A stretch of DNA of 64,000 nucleotides from Streptococcus infantis. GTDB taxonomy: Bacteria; Bacillota; Bacilli; Lactobacillales; Streptococcaceae. Shown here piece by piece: positions 21,595-31,731 of this stretch. The translations under genes and the position numbers were made by a program. The notes beneath the pieces are model-generated. The model saw nothing but the letters and a program-made list of their open reading frames with translations. It was not told where the DNA came from and ran no database searches. The stretch is taken from positions 1,142,665-1,206,664 of the forward strand of contig NZ_JAHDAP010000001.1 in NCBI RefSeq assembly GCF_018499575.1. Reading direction: 5' to 3'. Every line of letters starts with the position of its first letter. Position 1 is the stretch's first letter.

Positions 21595-22662
21595 ATGGCA
21601 TACTTCAGAAAAAGAGATAACGGTTGGGAATACCGAATATCTTACAAGGATACAGACGGCAAATACAAACAAAAATCAAAAAGTGGATTCAAGACCAAGA
21701 AACTAGCTCAAGTTGCAGCAAGGGAGATAGAGGATAACCTATCCGAGAATATCTTGACAGACAAAGATGTCACGCTTTACGATTTTGTTAAAACGTGGTC
21801 CGATGTATACAAGCGTCCACATGTCAAGGATAAGACTTGGGACACATACACCAAAAATCTGAAGCATATCAAAACGTACTTTGGAGATTTGAAAGTAAAG
21901 GATATCACTCCCTTATATTACCAAAAACGGCTCAACGAGTTTGGCGAGAAATACGCTCAAGAAACCCTTGAGAAATTCCACTATCAAATCAAGGGCGCTC
22001 TAAAAGTGGCAGTCAGGGAGCAAGTGATCAGCTACAATTTCGCAGACGATGCAAAAGTAAAATCACAAATCGAAACCAGGTCAGAGGATAACGACTTCTT
22101 GGAAGAGAACGAATATAAGGCTCTAATTTCGTCCACACGCTCGAATATACAGTACGTGTCCTATTTTGCCCTCTACTTACTTTCGGTGACTGGTATGCGC
22201 TTCTCTGAGGCTCTGGGGCTTACATGGGACGACATTGACTTTAAAAATGGAATCATAGATATAAACAAGTCTTTTGATTATTCCAAAACGCAAGATTTCG
22301 GAGATTTAAAAAATGAGAGTTCAAAAAGAAAAATCCCAATCGACAGGATCACGATCGAAACTTTAAAAACGTATAGAAAGAGCTACTGGCAAGCAAACAT
22401 TAAAAACAGGGTGTGTTTCGGAGTTTCAAACTCAGCTTGTAACAAGTTGATAAAAAGACTTGTAGGCAGGCCTGTCAGAAACCACAGTCTAAGACACACT
22501 TATGCTTCTTACCTAATATTTAAAGGGATTGACATTGTGACTATATCGAAATTGTTAGGACATGAAAGCCCGGACATCACCTTGAAAGTTTATTCTCATC
22601 AAATGGAAGCACTTGCGGATAAGAACTTCGAGCAAATAAAAGAAATTTTCCTAACCGCTTAA
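21595..22662 (+). CDS. int: Phage integrase, tyrosine recombinase
   Basis: 355 residues from MAYFRKRDNGWEYRISYKDT; GTGAGGTAAAATCA precedes it, while a frame 24 codons longer has no ribosome site. Domains: AP2-like arm-binding (about 1-60), SAM-like core-binding (65-165), catalytic (175-350) with Arg in TGMRFSEALGL, HSLRHTYASYL, LLGHESPDITLKVYSH with the nucleophile Tyr. It inserts and, with an excisionase, removes the prophage. It is the last phage gene, next to the attachment region. Confidence 0.95.
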   Translation: MAYFRKRDNGWEYRISYKDTDGKYKQKSKSGFKTKKLAQVAAREIEDNLSENILTDKDVTLYDFVKTWSDVYKRPHVKDKTWDTYTKNLKHIKTYFGDLKVKDITPLYYQKRLNEFGEKYAQETLEKFHYQIKGALKVAVREQVISYNFADDAKVKSQIETRSEDNDFLEENEYKALISSTRSNIQYVSYFALYLLSVTGMRFSEALGLTWDDIDFKNGIIDINKSFDYSKTQDFGDLKNESSKRKIPIDRITIETLKTYRKSYWQANIKNRVCFGVSNSACNKLIKRLVGRPVRNHSLRHTYASYLIFKGIDIVTISKLLGHESPDITLKVYSHQMEALADKNFEQIKEIFLTA

Positions 22663-22745
22663 ATTTGGGGCGGATTTGGGGCGAACTGCCCACAAAGCCC
22701 GATAAATCAATAGTTTTTAATCCGTCTACCGCCTCTATAATAAAG
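22663..22745. other. Prophage/chromosome junction (attachment region)
   Basis: Non-coding stretch between the integrase stop and the terminator of the next chromosomal gene. It begins with TTTGGGGCG twice (22665 and 22676), an 11-bp-spaced direct repeat of the kind integrases bind in attP arms. The core cannot be fixed because the other junction is outside the window. Confidence 0.6.
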
Positions 22746-22769
22746 AAAGACTCCTGATGGAGTCTTTTT
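22746..22769. terminator. Bidirectional terminator after the CBS protein gene
   Basis: AAAGACTCC / GGAGTCTTT perfect stem with a TGAT loop and T-rich flanks on both strands. Serves the CBS gene (minus) and possibly the integrase (plus). Confidence 0.85.
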
Positions 22770-22772
22770 GTT

Positions 22773-24104
22773 TTATTCAGCTTCTTCTTCTGATTCAAGT
22801 TCTTGGATTTGAACTTTAAGCTTGGTGACACGACCATTTTTCACCTTGTCATTTGTCAATGTGATATGCTTATTGCCACTATCTAGCTCATAGCTGAGTT
22901 TCTCTGATGTTGGAATGGTTCCCACGCCAGTCAAATAATAACCAGCAATAGTATCCACATCGTCACTTTCAAGTTCTACATCAAAGTAGTCATTGAAGTC
23001 GTTTAGGGTCATTGTTCCTTGGACAATATGGGTGTCCTCACCAATGGTATAGACATAGACTTCAGCTCGGTCGGTTTCATCATCAATTTCACCAACAATC
23101 TCTTCAAGTAAATCCTCAAGAGTGACCAAACCAGCCATTCCTCCATATTCATCGAGAAGAATTGCCATCTGTCTTTGTGAATTTCTTAGTTCTTTTAACA
23201 AATCGTCCACAAAAATGGTTTCAGGTACAAAGAGTGGTTCCTGTAAAATCTTTCTCAAGATGATATTGTCAAAACCATCGGTAAACCCTGCTTTAAGCAG
23301 ACTCTTGGTATGAATCAAACCAATCACGTTATCCTTGTCATTATCATAGACAGGAATACGAGAAAAGTTTTGTTTTAAGATACTTTCGATGATCGTTTGA
23401 GTGTCATCTTGGATATCCACCATGAAGGCATCTGTTCGAGGAACCATGACTTCACGCGCCATAAGCTCATCTAGTGAGAAAATCCCCTGTAACATCTCGA
23501 TTTCATCAGCATCCAAGGTTTCTTCGCTCTTAGTCAGCATGTACTCAATCTCATCACGAGTCATTTTTTCGTCTGCATCGTCAAATGTCATCGGTGTCAA
23601 ACGACTCAAAAGATTGGTTGATGCGGAGAGCATCCAAACAAAGGGACTCACAATCTTACCGAGAGCGATAATAAATGGTACTGTTCGGATGGCCAAGGCA
23701 TCTTTTAAATTGAGAGCAATGCGTTTCGGATAAAGCTCGCCAAAAACGATAGAAATATAGGTCAAGAAAGCTAACGATAAGAAGCTAGCTACTGCATAGG
23801 CAGTCTCACTATTTCCCATCCAAGAAGCAATCAACTCTCCAAGTGAATCTGCTAGTTTAGCCCCTGACAAAATCGTAATCAAGGTGATACCAACTTGAAT
23901 GGTTGATAAAAAGTGATTTGGGTTTTCAAGTACCTTTAGTAAACGGATATAGCGTCTATCTCCCTCTTCAGCTTTTTGCTCAACACGTGAACGACTAAGT
24001 GAAACCAGGGCCATCTCTGTTGCAGAGAAAAAGGCATTTAAAAAGGTCAAAACAACTAATAATACAAATTGCAGTAACAAATCCTGACTGCTCGGGTCTT
24101 CCAT
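22773..24104 (-). CDS. CNNM/CorC-type CBS-domain membrane protein
   Basis: 443 residues. Residues 1-195 are a DUF21 membrane domain with about four helices ([20 protein letters not shown] first); two CBS domains follow (about 215-335), with the motif [13 protein letters not shown] at their start; a CorC/HlyC domain ends the protein. Family members (CNNM, CorC, TlyC, so-called hemolysins) are linked to magnesium or cation export. It borders the prophage junction but is intact. Confidence 0.88.
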   Translation of the reverse strand: MEDPSSQDLLLQFVLLVVLTFLNAFFSATEMALVSLSRSRVEQKAEEGDRRYIRLLKVLENPNHFLSTIQVGITLITILSGAKLADSLGELIASWMGNSETAYAVASFLSLAFLTYISIVFGELYPKRIALNLKDALAIRTVPFIIALGKIVSPFVWMLSASTNLLSRLTPMTFDDADEKMTRDEIEYMLTKSEETLDADEIEMLQGIFSLDELMAREVMVPRTDAFMVDIQDDTQTIIESILKQNFSRIPVYDNDKDNVIGLIHTKSLLKAGFTDGFDNIILRKILQEPLFVPETIFVDDLLKELRNSQRQMAILLDEYGGMAGLVTLEDLLEEIVGEIDDETDRAEVYVYTIGEDTHIVQGTMTLNDFNDYFDVELESDDVDTIAGYYLTGVGTIPTSEKLSYELDSGNKHITLTNDKVKNGRVTKLKVQIQELESEEEAE

Positions 24105-24185
24105 TTTCCTTCTCCTAAAAAGTATAATTGTGACTATTATACCATATTTTTTAACTTCTACACATTAAATTACGATTTCAGTAGC

Positions 24186-24214
24186 AAATCCCCTATCTAA
24201 ATAAGATAAGGGAC
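24186..24214 (-). terminator. Terminator-like hairpin after endA
   Basis: On the minus strand TCCCTTATCT pairs with AGATAGGGGA (one G-U), just after the endA stop. The T-run is short. Confidence 0.5.
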
Positions 24215-24224
24215 TATCTATTCA

Positions 24225-25052
24225 TTAGTCTTTTGTTACGGTTACTTTGCCTGTTCGGTAGTCTAACTGAATTCCCTTTTGAACGTTAGGAATCACAACA
24301 TTAAATTCTAATTCCCCGTCAGATGATTTGGCTTCAATCTGAGATGCAGAAGGGACCAAATCTTCTTCTGTTGCGTAGAGCAATGTGACACGGTAACGCA
24401 CGCGCTTATTTTGATCCAAGGCTTTTCGAACTAAACTTTCATAGTAGTTTTGTCCCGTTGAATCCTCTGCGCGTGCTTGATTGGCCCAGGCTGTTTGTAC
24501 AGCGATATTTTTGGGATTGCTAGTAGATGCATCAAAGCCATCTAAACCGCCAATCAAGGCATAGCCTAACAAGTGTCCTCTATCTACTGCGTGATTGTAA
24601 GTTCCTTTTAGATTTTTAACTTGATGCCATCCTGCTGGCGTCCAAGAGGTTGAGCCATTCCCAGTTTCTTCACGGTCTTTGTACTGTCTTGTTGCTTTTG
24701 ACATAAGGGCATTGGCTACAGTTGGGACCGTCTCCCCGCCTACAGTTTTTGTTTTATTATCAGCATAAGGTTTACTTGAAACTTTTGCATCCAGATTAGT
24801 CTTATTCCCATTGACAATAAAGGCTCCTGCTCCATTCCACTCAAGAGTCCCCTTTATTTGTTTTTTTACCGAGTCTGTCAATACACTCTCAGCCAATTCT
24901 TGATTTGGAGTATCAAGCGATTGGGATTTCTGCTGTACCTGTGTTCGTGGCGTGGCATTCGAAGCCTGCATTTCTTTTATGTAGTAACTTCCTGCCGACA
25001 AAAGTAGGAAAATCAGAAGACCTATAAGGGCCTGTCTGTTTTTTTTATTCAT
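24225..25052 (-). CDS. endA: DNA-entry nuclease EndA
   Basis: 275 residues. An uncleaved N-terminal membrane anchor ([16 protein letters not shown]) places the nuclease outside the cell. The catalytic DRGH motif of the beta-beta-alpha-metal nuclease fold is present ([10 protein letters not shown]), with the downstream Asn region ([11 protein letters not shown]). In pneumococcus EndA degrades one strand of bound DNA during transformation and also cuts neutrophil traps. Length and motifs are intact. It follows murA-epuA in the order seen in pneumococcus, here separated by an intergenic repeat-like stretch. Confidence 0.95.
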   Translation of the reverse strand: MNKKNRQALIGLLIFLLLSAGSYYIKEMQASNATPRTQVQQKSQSLDTPNQELAESVLTDSVKKQIKGTLEWNGAGAFIVNGNKTNLDAKVSSKPYADNKTKTVGGETVPTVANALMSKATRQYKDREETGNGSTSWTPAGWHQVKNLKGTYNHAVDRGHLLGYALIGGLDGFDASTSNPKNIAVQTAWANQARAEDSTGQNYYESLVRKALDQNKRVRYRVTLLYATEEDLVPSASQIEAKSSDGELEFNVVIPNVQKGIQLDYRTGKVTVTKD

Positions 25053-25078
25053 GTTTTCTCCTTCATTTCACTTTCTAG

Positions 25079-25258
25079 AAAAGAAGCTGGGACAAAAGTC
25101 CTAGCCTCTCAATTGTCTTTGGATTGTCGATCAAGACGCAGTGGCTGAGTGGGCTCTACTACGCTGATTTCATCAGCTTTTACAGCCCTACTCAACTGTG
25201 CGGAGGTGGGACAACGAAATCGAATTCTAACGAATTACCGATTTCTGTCCCACTCTCA
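25079..25258. repeat. Intergenic repeat-like element with terminal inverted repeats
   Basis: About 180 non-coding bases. The ends are inverted copies: GCTGGGACAAAAGTCC at the left, and GTGGGACAGAAATCG (minus strand) at the right. The interior has CGATTTC/GAAATCG and CTGATTTCATCAGC hairpins. Similar GGGACAGAAATC-type sequences are common between genes in mitis-group streptococci. A short related hairpin is at 35299-35327. Confidence 0.55.
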
Positions 25259-25444
25259 TTTTCCTGTAAATTTCGCAATTAACTCATGCCATTTTTCTGG
25301 TGCTAAAATTGCCCATGGATCTTGACTCTTGCCTAAGATACCGTAGCCAATCATCAAGCCAATTCCAAGTGCTAAGACCCCTAGAAGTAGGACAATTATA
25401 ACTAGTAGGAATCTACGTAATACATAAGATCCTTGTTTATTCAT
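25256..25444 (-). CDS. epuA: EpuA, small membrane protein next to EndA
   Basis: 62 residues from [20 protein letters not shown], overlapping the murA end by eight bases; a start six codons earlier is possible. One membrane helix ([20 protein letters not shown]) and a short outer part ([13 protein letters not shown]). Annotated in pneumococcus as EpuA or, as a DUF in this family, RNA polymerase subunit beta-like; the polymerase name is misleading. Its function is not known. Confidence 0.85.
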   Translation of the reverse strand: MNKQGSYVLRRFLLVIIVLLLGVLALGIGLMIGYGILGKSQDPWAILAPEKWHELIAKFTGK

Positions 25445-26723
25445 CTTCATCAGCTTCCACACTTACCCGTTCAATCTTAGCTCCTAGCTGAGCTAATTTT
25501 TCATGGAAACGATAATAGCCTCTATCCAAATGGACAAGTTTTCCAACAACTGTCTCACCCTCGGCCACTAAACCTGTCAATATCAAGGCTGCACTTGCAC
25601 GAAGGTCTGTAGACAACACTTCTGCCCCTTGGAGAGGTTGACCTCCAACGATACGAGCTGTATCACGGATAATCTCAGAATGTAAGCCCATACGACGCAT
25701 TTCTTCTAGATGTTGGAAACGATTCTCAAAGACTGTCTCAATCATAGTTGATTCACCTTGAGCAACCGTCATAAGAGCAGTAAACTGTGCCTGCATGTCC
25801 GTAGGAAACCCTGGATGCGGAAGTGTCTTAACATGAACTGCTTTCAGTTTGTCTCGTTGAGAACGGATGCGGATACCTTCATCCTCATCAATGACTTCAA
25901 CACCCATTTCCTGTAATTTCGCTATCAATGGTCGATTGTGTTCCCAGATAGCATCTTGAATTAGGACATCTCCACCTGTCATTGCAGCGGCAACCATGAA
26001 AGTCCCTGCTTCAATACGGTCTTGTACAACGTTATGTGTTGCACCATGCAATTTTTCAACACCAGTGATGGTGATGCTTTCTGTTCCTGCACCTTTGACT
26101 TTAGCTCCCATCTTATTTAAAAGAACAGCTAAGTCTACAATTTCAGGTTCACGTGCTGCATTTTCAATAACAGTGACTCCATCAGCAAGCGTCGCAGCCA
26201 TCATTAAGTTTTGGGTTGCTCCAACACTTGGAAAGTCCATATAGATGTGAGCTCCGTGCAAACGGTCCGCCTTAGCTTCGATATAACCTGCCGTTTGAGT
26301 AATCTGAGCTCCCATTGCCTCCAAACCTTTAAGGTGAAGGTCAATCGGACGACTACCAATTGTACAGCCACCTGGCATCGAAACTTTAGCGTGACCAACT
26401 CTAGCTAGGATTGGACCCAAGACTACAATTGAAGCACGCATCTTGCTGACATACTTATAAGGTGCTTCTTCTGTGATGTCATCTGTTGCATCTACTTCAA
26501 TAATATGTGCTTCTTGATCAAAGTCTACTTTGGCATTTAAACCACGAACGACCTGGTTCATGGTAAAAACATCTGATAAGATAGGAACATTTTTTAAAAC
26601 TGTTTTTCCTTCGCTTGCTAAAATCGTCGCCGCAAGTAGGGGTAAAACTGCATTTTTTGCACCCTCGATGGTGACACTTCCGACAAGGCGATTATCGCCA
26701 CCTCGAACTACAATTTTTTCCAT
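25437..26723 (-). CDS. murA: UDP-N-acetylglucosamine 1-carboxyvinyltransferase MurA
   Basis: 428 residues. Transfers enolpyruvate from PEP to UDP-GlcNAc, the first committed step of peptidoglycan synthesis, in the cytoplasm; the target of fosfomycin. The catalytic cysteine lies in [20 protein letters not shown], and the N-terminal [20 protein letters not shown] and Arg loop near the end are as expected. Streptococci carry two MurA paralogues; the one next to epuA-endA is this copy. Confidence 0.95.
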   Translation of the reverse strand: MEKIVVRGGDNRLVGSVTIEGAKNAVLPLLAATILASEGKTVLKNVPILSDVFTMNQVVRGLNAKVDFDQEAHIIEVDATDDITEEAPYKYVSKMRASIVVLGPILARVGHAKVSMPGGCTIGSRPIDLHLKGLEAMGAQITQTAGYIEAKADRLHGAHIYMDFPSVGATQNLMMAATLADGVTVIENAAREPEIVDLAVLLNKMGAKVKGAGTESITITGVEKLHGATHNVVQDRIEAGTFMVAAAMTGGDVLIQDAIWEHNRPLIAKLQEMGVEVIDEDEGIRIRSQRDKLKAVHVKTLPHPGFPTDMQAQFTALMTVAQGESTMIETVFENRFQHLEEMRRMGLHSEIIRDTARIVGGQPLQGAEVLSTDLRASAALILTGLVAEGETVVGKLVHLDRGYYRFHEKLAQLGAKIERVSVEADEDE

Positions 26724-26747
26724 AACTATTTTCCTTTACTTTCGAGT

Positions 26748-26978
26748 TTAGAATAATGTCCGTACTGCTTCTTGCCATAATTGGTAGAGATTTAGGAAAA
26801 AAGAGCTAATCAGATATCCTAAACCGATACTACACAATACGACCAAAAGTCGTACCTTCCTCGCATTGTCCTTAGTCACCTTCAAAATTTGATCCCATTT
26901 GACCAAATCTTTCAAGAGTTGAAAAACCAGGTAGACAAAAAACATATGACTACTGAGGGTAAAAAACAATTGAATCAT
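26748..26978 (-). CDS. DUF1146-family small membrane protein
   Basis: 76 residues with two membrane helices (LSSHMFFVYLVFQLLKDLV and RLLVVLCSIGLGYLISSFFL). The family (YwzB-like) is encoded upstream of murA in many Firmicutes; function unknown. The 24-base gap to murA suggests co-transcription. Confidence 0.8.
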   Translation of the reverse strand: MIQLFFTLSSHMFFVYLVFQLLKDLVKWDQILKVTKDNARKVRLLVVLCSIGLGYLISSFFLNLYQLWQEAVRTLF

Positions 26979-27035
26979 CTGCCTATTATACCATCTTCTT
27001 TTTTTCTACGCTAGTCTATGGACTCACACCGTATT

Positions 27036-28073
27036 TTAGGGGTTGTTTTTCAAGTAGTCAATTGCATCTTGAAGCGTTTTAACTGGAACAATCTTCATGT
27101 CCGTTTTAATCATTTCAGCAGCTTCTACAGCCGTGTCATAATTACTTTTAGCATTGGGATTGGCCTTTTTAGCTTCTTCCGTTACTGGATTGTTAGGAGC
27201 AAAGAATACAGTCGCTCCCTTTTTAGCTGCAGCAACAACTTTTTTGTCAATCCCACCAATATCGCCAACATTCCCATCTCTATCGATACTTCCTGTACCA
27301 GCAATAATGCGTCCGTTTCGAAGAGTTGGGTCTGCAATTTGAGTATAGATGGATAAACTAAACATCATTCCTGCACTTGGACCACCAATACCAGCCGTTG
27401 AAAACTTGATTGGCACATCACTTGACACTTCTGTGCGGTCAATTAAACCGATTCCAATACCATTTTTCCCATTTTCCAGAGTAATGATTTTTCCTTCAGC
27501 AGTTTTGACTTTCCCGTCCTCTTGATAAGTAACCTTAACCTTATCACCTAGCGTTTGAGAGTTGACGTAGTCGACCATCTCCTTGGAACTTTCAAAAGTC
27601 TTATCATTCACAGCTGTTACAGTGTCAGCAATATTGAGAATTCCCTTGAAGGTTGAGTTGTCTGTTACGGTCAAAACATAGACTCCCAGGTATTTGAGTT
27701 CTATCTCTTTACCCGCCGACTTCAGACCCTGATATTTGGCCATGTTTTGCGAAGTTTCCATGTAAAACTGGTTGATTCGCATATATTCTGCATCCGAAGA
27801 ACCCCCTGTCATCTCTTTGGCACTACGAATATCTGTAAAAGGTGTTAACCAAGCATAAACCAAGTCCACCATTCTAGCGTGTTTAACTCCAACCGTTACA
27901 AATTGATAAGAACCCTCTTCTTGGTCCGGTTGGTTATTGACTTGTAAAACCTTTCGAATATCTTCTGAAGTCCCTGGCACCTCAATGTAGTAAGGCAGAG
28001 GCACCGTAAAAGCGATAAAAGTGACAATAAGCCCGATGATTAGATATATGGGCCATCTAGTTTTTTTCTTCAT
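27036..28073 (-). CDS. sepM: SepM-type membrane serine protease (PDZ plus Lon-like)
   Basis: 345 residues. One N-terminal membrane helix ([20 protein letters not shown]), a PDZ domain (about 125-205) and a Lon-type protease domain with Ser in [10 protein letters not shown] (Ser233) and Lys in GGIDKKV (276-277). It acts outside the membrane. In S. mutans SepM trims the competence-stimulating peptide; in mitis-group species the substrate is less clear. It overlaps coaD by 17 bases, so the two are co-translated. Confidence 0.88.
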   Translation of the reverse strand: MKKKTRWPIYLIIGLIVTFIAFTVPLPYYIEVPGTSEDIRKVLQVNNQPDQEEGSYQFVTVGVKHARMVDLVYAWLTPFTDIRSAKEMTGGSSDAEYMRINQFYMETSQNMAKYQGLKSAGKEIELKYLGVYVLTVTDNSTFKGILNIADTVTAVNDKTFESSKEMVDYVNSQTLGDKVKVTYQEDGKVKTAEGKIITLENGKNGIGIGLIDRTEVSSDVPIKFSTAGIGGPSAGMMFSLSIYTQIADPTLRNGRIIAGTGSIDRDGNVGDIGGIDKKVVAAAKKGATVFFAPNNPVTEEAKKANPNAKSNYDTAVEAAEMIKTDMKIVPVKTLQDAIDYLKNNP

Positions 28074-28545
28074 TGTTTAACTCCTCCAAGACAGCATTTG
28101 GTACATACTCGCTGATATCTTGACCAAATTTCAATAGTTCTCTCACAGCTGAAGAGCTGATGTAAATATGCTCTGGTCGAGCATGGAGATAGACTGTCTC
28201 AATTTCTCCTGCTAATTGATGGTTATAAAAATCAAAACTGGCTTCGTACTGAAGATCAGTCGCATTACGCAAGCCACGCACCAAAACCTCTACACCTAGT
28301 TTTCTAGCAACATCAACGACTAATTCATCATGAGAGGATATGACCTGAACATTTTTTAGATGTGCCACTGCTTTTTCAACAGTCTTTAGCCGACTTTCTA
28401 TCGGTAAAAATCCATTTTTGTGTGGATTATAAAAAATTCCCACATACAATTGATCAAAGAGCTTACTTGCACGCTCGATGAGATCCAAATGACCATTGGT
28501 CATTGGATCAAAAGAACCTGTAAATAGGCCAATTTTATCTGACAT
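28057..28545 (-). CDS. coaD: Phosphopantetheine adenylyltransferase CoaD
   Basis: 162 residues. Makes dephospho-CoA from 4'-phosphopantetheine and ATP in coenzyme A synthesis. It begins [20 protein letters not shown] with the TxGH nucleotidyltransferase motif and contains the [13 protein letters not shown] motif (ISS-x-x-xR). Overlaps rsmD by 11 bases and sepM by 17. Confidence 0.95.
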   Translation of the reverse strand: MSDKIGLFTGSFDPMTNGHLDLIERASKLFDQLYVGIFYNPHKNGFLPIESRLKTVEKAVAHLKNVQVISSHDELVVDVARKLGVEVLVRGLRNATDLQYEASFDFYNHQLAGEIETVYLHARPEHIYISSSAVRELLKFGQDISEYVPNAVLEELNNEEKN

Positions 28546-29074
28546 AAACCGTCACCTTACTAATCCCATATATTTTTTCCTTCCAAATGCCCAAACAGGC
28601 AATTTCTTCTGGAAGTTCTACTGATTTATCGGTCTCGCAAACCACCATGACATCATCTGAAAAAAGATCACGCTCAGCCATTTTTTCAATGTCAGATACG
28701 ATCTGTTCCTTTGCATAGGGAGGGTCCAAAAAGATGAGATCAAAGACACCATCCACCTGCTCCAATGCACGACTGGATTCCATTTTCAATAATTGAAACT
28801 TAGATGTCTCCTTGGTCATCCTGATATTTTCTACCACAATCTCCTGGGCTCGGCGATCCTTCTCGACTAGAACAGCGCTCGACATTCCTCTTGAAACTGC
28901 TTCAATGGATAAGCCACCACTACCAGCATAGAGGTCTAGCACACGCCCTCCTTCAAAGTAGGGACCAATCATATTGAAGATAGCTCCTCGGACTTTGTCC
29001 GATGTCGGTCTCGTCGTTTTCCCGTCCAAGGTCTTTAAAGGACGGCCTCCGTAGATTCCTGATACGATTTTCAT
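28535..29074 (-). CDS. rsmD: 16S rRNA (guanine966-N2)-methyltransferase RsmD
   Basis: 179 residues from [23 protein letters not shown] motif [15 protein letters not shown] and catalytic DPPY ([10 protein letters not shown]) identify RsmD. The reading frame is open upstream, but that part runs through the asnA terminator. There is no Shine-Dalgarno: a perfect extended -10 (TGGTATAAT) ends only seven bases before ATG, so the mRNA should begin at or next to the start codon. First gene of rsmD-coaD-sepM. Confidence 0.93.
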   Translation of the reverse strand: MKIVSGIYGGRPLKTLDGKTTRPTSDKVRGAIFNMIGPYFEGGRVLDLYAGSGGLSIEAVSRGMSSAVLVEKDRRAQEIVVENIRMTKETSKFQLLKMESSRALEQVDGVFDLIFLDPPYAKEQIVSDIEKMAERDLFSDDVMVVCETDKSVELPEEIACLGIWKEKIYGISKVTVYVR

Positions 29075-29081
29075 AAGGTAT

Positions 29082-29090
29082 ATTATACCA
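29082..29090 (-). promoter_or_regulatory. Extended -10 of rsmD, implying a leaderless mRNA
   Basis: TGGTATAAT on the minus strand, seven bases from the rsmD ATG. Transcription normally starts 7-8 bases after the -10, which is the A of ATG. Confidence 0.7.
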
Positions 29091-29108
29091 AATTCTGATG
29101 AAATAAGA

Positions 29109-29136
29109 AAATCGAACCTATCGGTTCGATTCTTTA
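29109..29136 (-). terminator. Terminator of asnA
   Basis: AATCGAACC / GGTTCGATT stem with a four-base GATA loop, followed by TTCTTATTTC on the minus strand. Confidence 0.85.
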
Positions 29137-30126
29137 AAGAATATTTTCGTAAGTATCTCTGACTTCTTGTGGCCAAACACTAGTTTGGACTTCACCGATG
29201 TGCTTCTTACGAAGCAAGAACATCGCCATACGTGACTGTCCAATCCCTCCACCAATTGTCAATGGGAAGAGTCCGTTCAAGAGAGCCCTATGCCATTCTA
29301 GGGATAAACGGTCTTCATCTCCTGTAATCGCAACCTGACGACGAAGGGTGTCTTCATCAACACGAATTCCCATAGAAGACAACTCAAAGGCTGCACCTAA
29401 GTTATCATTCCAAACAAGAATATCTCCATTTAATCCCTTATATCCATTTTCAGATTCTGTTGTCCAGTCATCATAGTCTGGTGCACGTCCGTCATGGGGT
29501 TTTCCATCTGACAATACGCCACCGATACCAATCAAGAAAACTGCACCGAATTCCTTACAGATAGCATTTTCACGTTCTTTTGGAGTTAAGTCTGGATAGC
29601 GTTCTACCAATTCTTCAGTATGGATAAAGGTAATTTGCTTCGGCAAGATTGACTCAATATCATAGCGGGCTTCGACTGCCAACTCTGTCAAACGAATAGC
29701 CTTATAAATCTTTTCAACGGTTTCCTTGAGGTAGGCTAGATTACGGTGCCCATTAGGAATGACCTTTTCCCAGTCCCACTGGTCAACATAAACCGAGTGA
29801 GTCGCATCTAGTGAGTCTTCGTCTGGACGAAGGGCCTTCATGTGAACAAAGAGGCCTTCTCCCTCACCAAAACCAAAACGAGCCAAGGTATGGCGTTTCC
29901 ACTTAGCAAGTGAATGCACCACTTCATAGGTTTCATTAGGAATTTGCAGAACTTTAACAGATACTGGGTGTTCAATCCCTGAAAGGTTATCCTGCATCCC
30001 GTCCCCAACCTTGCTCAAGATTGGTCCCTGTACTTCTACGACTTCTAACTTATCTTTCAAATATTGGGTAAAGGTATTTTTTACAAAGGAAATCTCTTCT
30101 TGCTGATGGATAAAACTTTTCTTCAT
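29134..30126 (-). CDS. asnA: Aspartate-ammonia ligase AsnA
   Basis: 330 residues. Makes asparagine from aspartate, ammonia and ATP; related to class II aminoacyl-tRNA synthetases. It begins with [20 protein letters not shown] and ends in the class II motif 3-like [20 protein letters not shown]. Length equals the E. coli enzyme (330). Single gene with TATAAT and AAAGGAGCAATGT upstream; no T-box leader fits in the short upstream gap. Confidence 0.95.
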   Translation of the reverse strand: MKKSFIHQQEEISFVKNTFTQYLKDKLEVVEVQGPILSKVGDGMQDNLSGIEHPVSVKVLQIPNETYEVVHSLAKWKRHTLARFGFGEGEGLFVHMKALRPDEDSLDATHSVYVDQWDWEKVIPNGHRNLAYLKETVEKIYKAIRLTELAVEARYDIESILPKQITFIHTEELVERYPDLTPKERENAICKEFGAVFLIGIGGVLSDGKPHDGRAPDYDDWTTESENGYKGLNGDILVWNDNLGAAFELSSMGIRVDEDTLRRQVAITGDEDRLSLEWHRALLNGLFPLTIGGGIGQSRMAMFLLRKKHIGEVQTSVWPQEVRDTYENIL

Positions 30127-30221
30127 ACATTGCTCCTTTTGAATAATAAAAAGATTATACCTTTTTGTCAGTAAAAATGAAAGTAAAAATTAAAAAAGAG
30201 CTCATTTGAGCTCTAAAAGTA

Positions 30222-30905
30222 TTAATCGTTTCTTCCAAAAATTCGTAAGAAGCTAAGGAAGAGGTTGATAAAGTCGAGGTAGAGGCTAAGTGCTAAAGAA
30301 ATTGCCCAACCAGTAGCTACCTGGCCATCTGACTCTTCGTAAACATAACGAATTTTTTGATTATCCCAAGCAATCAATCCTGAAAAGACAAGAACCATAA
30401 TGATACTAATGATATAGTCCATTAGGTCACTATTTAAGAAGATATTGACAACCATGGCTAGTATCAAACCAAATAAGGCTGCAATCAAAGCACGACCAAT
30501 TCCGCTCAAATCCTTTTTGATGACTACACCTACGATTGCCATGACAAAGAAGAGGGCCGCGCTAGAGATAAAGGCTGTCAGAACTGTCCCTGGAAGATAA
30601 AGCGACACAATGAAGCTTAGTGAAAAACCATTGACCGCTGAATATAGTAGGAATATCGGAAGGGTTGCTGGACTATTCTTTGCTGCTAAACCACTTGCAA
30701 AAATCACTAGCGCAACTTCAACAATTCCTGTTACGATTAGCCATACGCGAGCGTTAAGCATTAACTGAACAAGAAGATCTTGGAAGGTTGTTAACATTAG
30801 GGCTGAAACAAGAGCAGATAAGGCAATTCCAATCCCTACAAAAGTATAGACTTTTGCATAAAATTGATTCAAACCTGAACGTTCTTGAATAATTGTTTGA
30901 TTCAT
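30222..30905 (-). CDS. Bax inhibitor-1 / YccA-type membrane protein
   Basis: 227 residues with seven membrane helices, from VGIGIALSALVSALMLTTFQ to the C-terminal LALSLYLDFINLFLSFLRIF. The last stretch, ending LRIFGRND, is the BI-1 family end. Bacterial members (YetJ) are pH-sensitive calcium channels; this protein's role is inferred only from the family. Confidence 0.9.
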   Translation of the reverse strand: MNQTIIQERSGLNQFYAKVYTFVGIGIALSALVSALMLTTFQDLLVQLMLNARVWLIVTGIVEVALVIFASGLAAKNSPATLPIFLLYSAVNGFSLSFIVSLYLPGTVLTAFISSAALFFVMAIVGVVIKKDLSGIGRALIAALFGLILAMVVNIFLNSDLMDYIISIIMVLVFSGLIAWDNQKIRYVYEESDGQVATGWAISLALSLYLDFINLFLSFLRIFGRND

Positions 30906-30957
30906 ATTTTTTCTCCTTATGAAATCTTTTTACTGATTATAACAAAAATTAAAACAT

Positions 30958-31698
30958 TTAACTCAAATAAAACATGAGTATACCTGCCGCGATGGCAACA
31001 TTGAGACTTTCCGCCTGTCCCTTCATACTGATATGAACCAGTTGGTCTGCCTGGTCTGCCATGAATGGACTAATGCCTTGACCTTCATTTCCCATAACTA
31101 GGGCAAAATTCTCTAGCCGAGCAAGCTCACGATAGTCTTTAGAGTTTTGTGATAAGGTGGTTGCCAGAATTGATAAATTGCTCTTTTTAGCCTCTTCTAC
31201 AAATGTTTCAACAGGCATGCGATAAATCGGCAAATGGAAATGGCTGCCCTGCATGGAACGAAGTGTTTTGAGACTATAGATATCTGCAGACTTACTTGAG
31301 ACAATGACTCCTGAAAATCCAGCTGCATCTGCCGTCCGAATCATAGTTCCCACATTCCCTGGATCCTGCACATCTTCTAAGAAGAGATACTTTCCTTGGC
31401 TCAAATCCGGCAACTGATCTTCTTCCTTTTGAACAATAGCAACGATGCCCTGAGGAGTTTGTGAATCCGCTAAATCAAGTAAGATTTCTTCCGACACAAA
31501 GACAGTCTGAGGATAAGTTCCTAATTTTTCCTCATGTTCTGCCAAGGCAAAAATTTTCTCAATCGTTGCTCCTGCCTGAACAGCTTCTTCGAACAAATGC
31601 CAGCCCTCAATTAAATAAGAAGATTTTCGATATTTTTTTTGATGCAATTTCTTGGCATTTTTTACCACAGAATTCGCTTTAGAGGTTATAATAGTCAT
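30958..31698 (-). CDS. TrmH/SpoU-family RNA 2'-O-methyltransferase
   Basis: 246 residues from MTIITSKANSVVKNAKKLHQ. N-terminal substrate-binding domain, then the trefoil-knot SPOUT domain with NVGTMIRTADAAGF, LVMGNEGQGIS and SLNVAIAAGILMFYL, the three SpoU motifs. Target is an rRNA or tRNA ribose; the exact site is not clear. No Shine-Dalgarno; TGTTATAAT ends six bases before ATG, so the mRNA is predicted leaderless. Divergent from acyP. Confidence 0.9.
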   Translation of the reverse strand: MTIITSKANSVVKNAKKLHQKKYRKSSYLIEGWHLFEEAVQAGATIEKIFALAEHEEKLGTYPQTVFVSEEILLDLADSQTPQGIVAIVQKEEDQLPDLSQGKYLFLEDVQDPGNVGTMIRTADAAGFSGVIVSSKSADIYSLKTLRSMQGSHFHLPIYRMPVETFVEEAKKSNLSILATTLSQNSKDYRELARLENFALVMGNEGQGISPFMADQADQLVHISMKGQAESLNVAIAAGILMFYLS

Positions 31699-31704
31699 AG
31701 GAGT

Positions 31705-31713
31705 ATTATAACA
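31705..31713 (-). promoter_or_regulatory. Extended -10 of the TrmH gene, implying a leaderless mRNA
   Basis: TGTTATAAT on the minus strand, six bases from the ATG. It faces a plus-strand TATAAT at 31687-31692 that may serve acyP, so the two promoters overlap. Confidence 0.65.
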
Positions 31714-31731
31714 CAATCAAGGAGGTTTGGT

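Noticed and set aside
28535..29176. Longer rsmD starting 34 codons upstream
   Set aside because: The extension reads through the asnA terminator, has no ribosome site and is not like RsmD; ATG at 29074 matches the family start.
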